A stretch of 5,103 nt of DNA from Chloroflexota bacterium (GTDB lineage: Bacteria > Chloroflexota > Limnocylindria > Limnocylindrales > CSP1-4). The first letter of the stretch is position 1. Each line of letters begins with the position of its first letter. The notes under the pieces are model-generated. The model saw only the letters and a list, made by a program, of their open reading frames with translations, was not told the DNA's origin and ran no database searches. The translations under genes and the position numbers were made by a program. Shown here in pieces: positions 5,088 to 5,103 of this stretch. The stretch spans positions 1-5,103 of the forward strand of contig JACCXQ010000217.1 in NCBI GenBank assembly GCA_013696945.1. The letters are read 5' to 3'.

Positions 5088-5103
5088 GCACGTCAACGCC
5101 GGG

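Noticed and set aside
4008..5096. A 362-codon open frame on the minus strand, antisense to the LCP gene
   Set aside because: It has no domain or signal, and its composition is typical of a shadow frame. The plus strand holds the full set of LCP motifs.

Overview
The window is GC-rich bacterial DNA, apparently chromosomal. The gene set is DUF2277, DUF2330, CHRD, a lipoprotein cupredoxin and a lipoprotein LCP protein. With the GC-rich codon use, this suggests a soil or aquatic Chloroflexota (Limnocylindria/Ellin-type) or a related actinobacterium-like lineage. That placement is inference; no rRNA or other marker gene is present.

Left part (1-923): a damaged locus. A C-terminal piece of an ECF42-type sigma factor (plus strand, about 425-736) lies head-to-head against an alpha/beta-hydrolase fragment (minus strand, about 427 to the left edge). 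Both have lost their N-terminal halves at one junction near 425. The hydrolase also carries a frameshift that is fully explained by a 5-bp tandem duplication (321-330). An intact small DUF2277 gene (723-923, minus) overlaps the 3' end of the sigma fragment.

Middle part (924-3234): a secreted CHRD-domain protein with a C-terminal membrane anchor (1019-1609, plus) converges on a lipoprotein cupredoxin with a complete type-1 copper site (1640-2062, minus). A perfect 13-bp-stem hairpin separates them and also contains the cupredoxin stop codon. The cupredoxin lies 15 bp downstream of a DUF2330 exported protein (2078-3124, minus), probably in one operon.

Right part (3235-5103): an unrecognised protein with two membrane helices and a long helical extracytoplasmic loop (3235-3915, minus) is divergent from a complete LytR-CpsA-Psr protein (4023-5087, plus). 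The LCP protein is anchored as a lipoprotein through a Pro/Thr/Ser-rich linker.

From 1019 onward every gene product is predicted to be membrane-bound or exported, so the intact part looks like a cell-envelope neighbourhood. No stretch over 300 bp lacks a gene. The three main gaps (924-1018, 3125-3234, 3916-4022) hold start signals and weak inverted repeats only. I see no tRNA, rRNA, CRISPR array, transposase or attachment site. I did not find a convincing new multi-gene system. The most informative signals are the double-truncation junction, the exact 5-bp duplication, and a start-proximal TACCATTC motif shared by two genes that have no Shine-Dalgarno.
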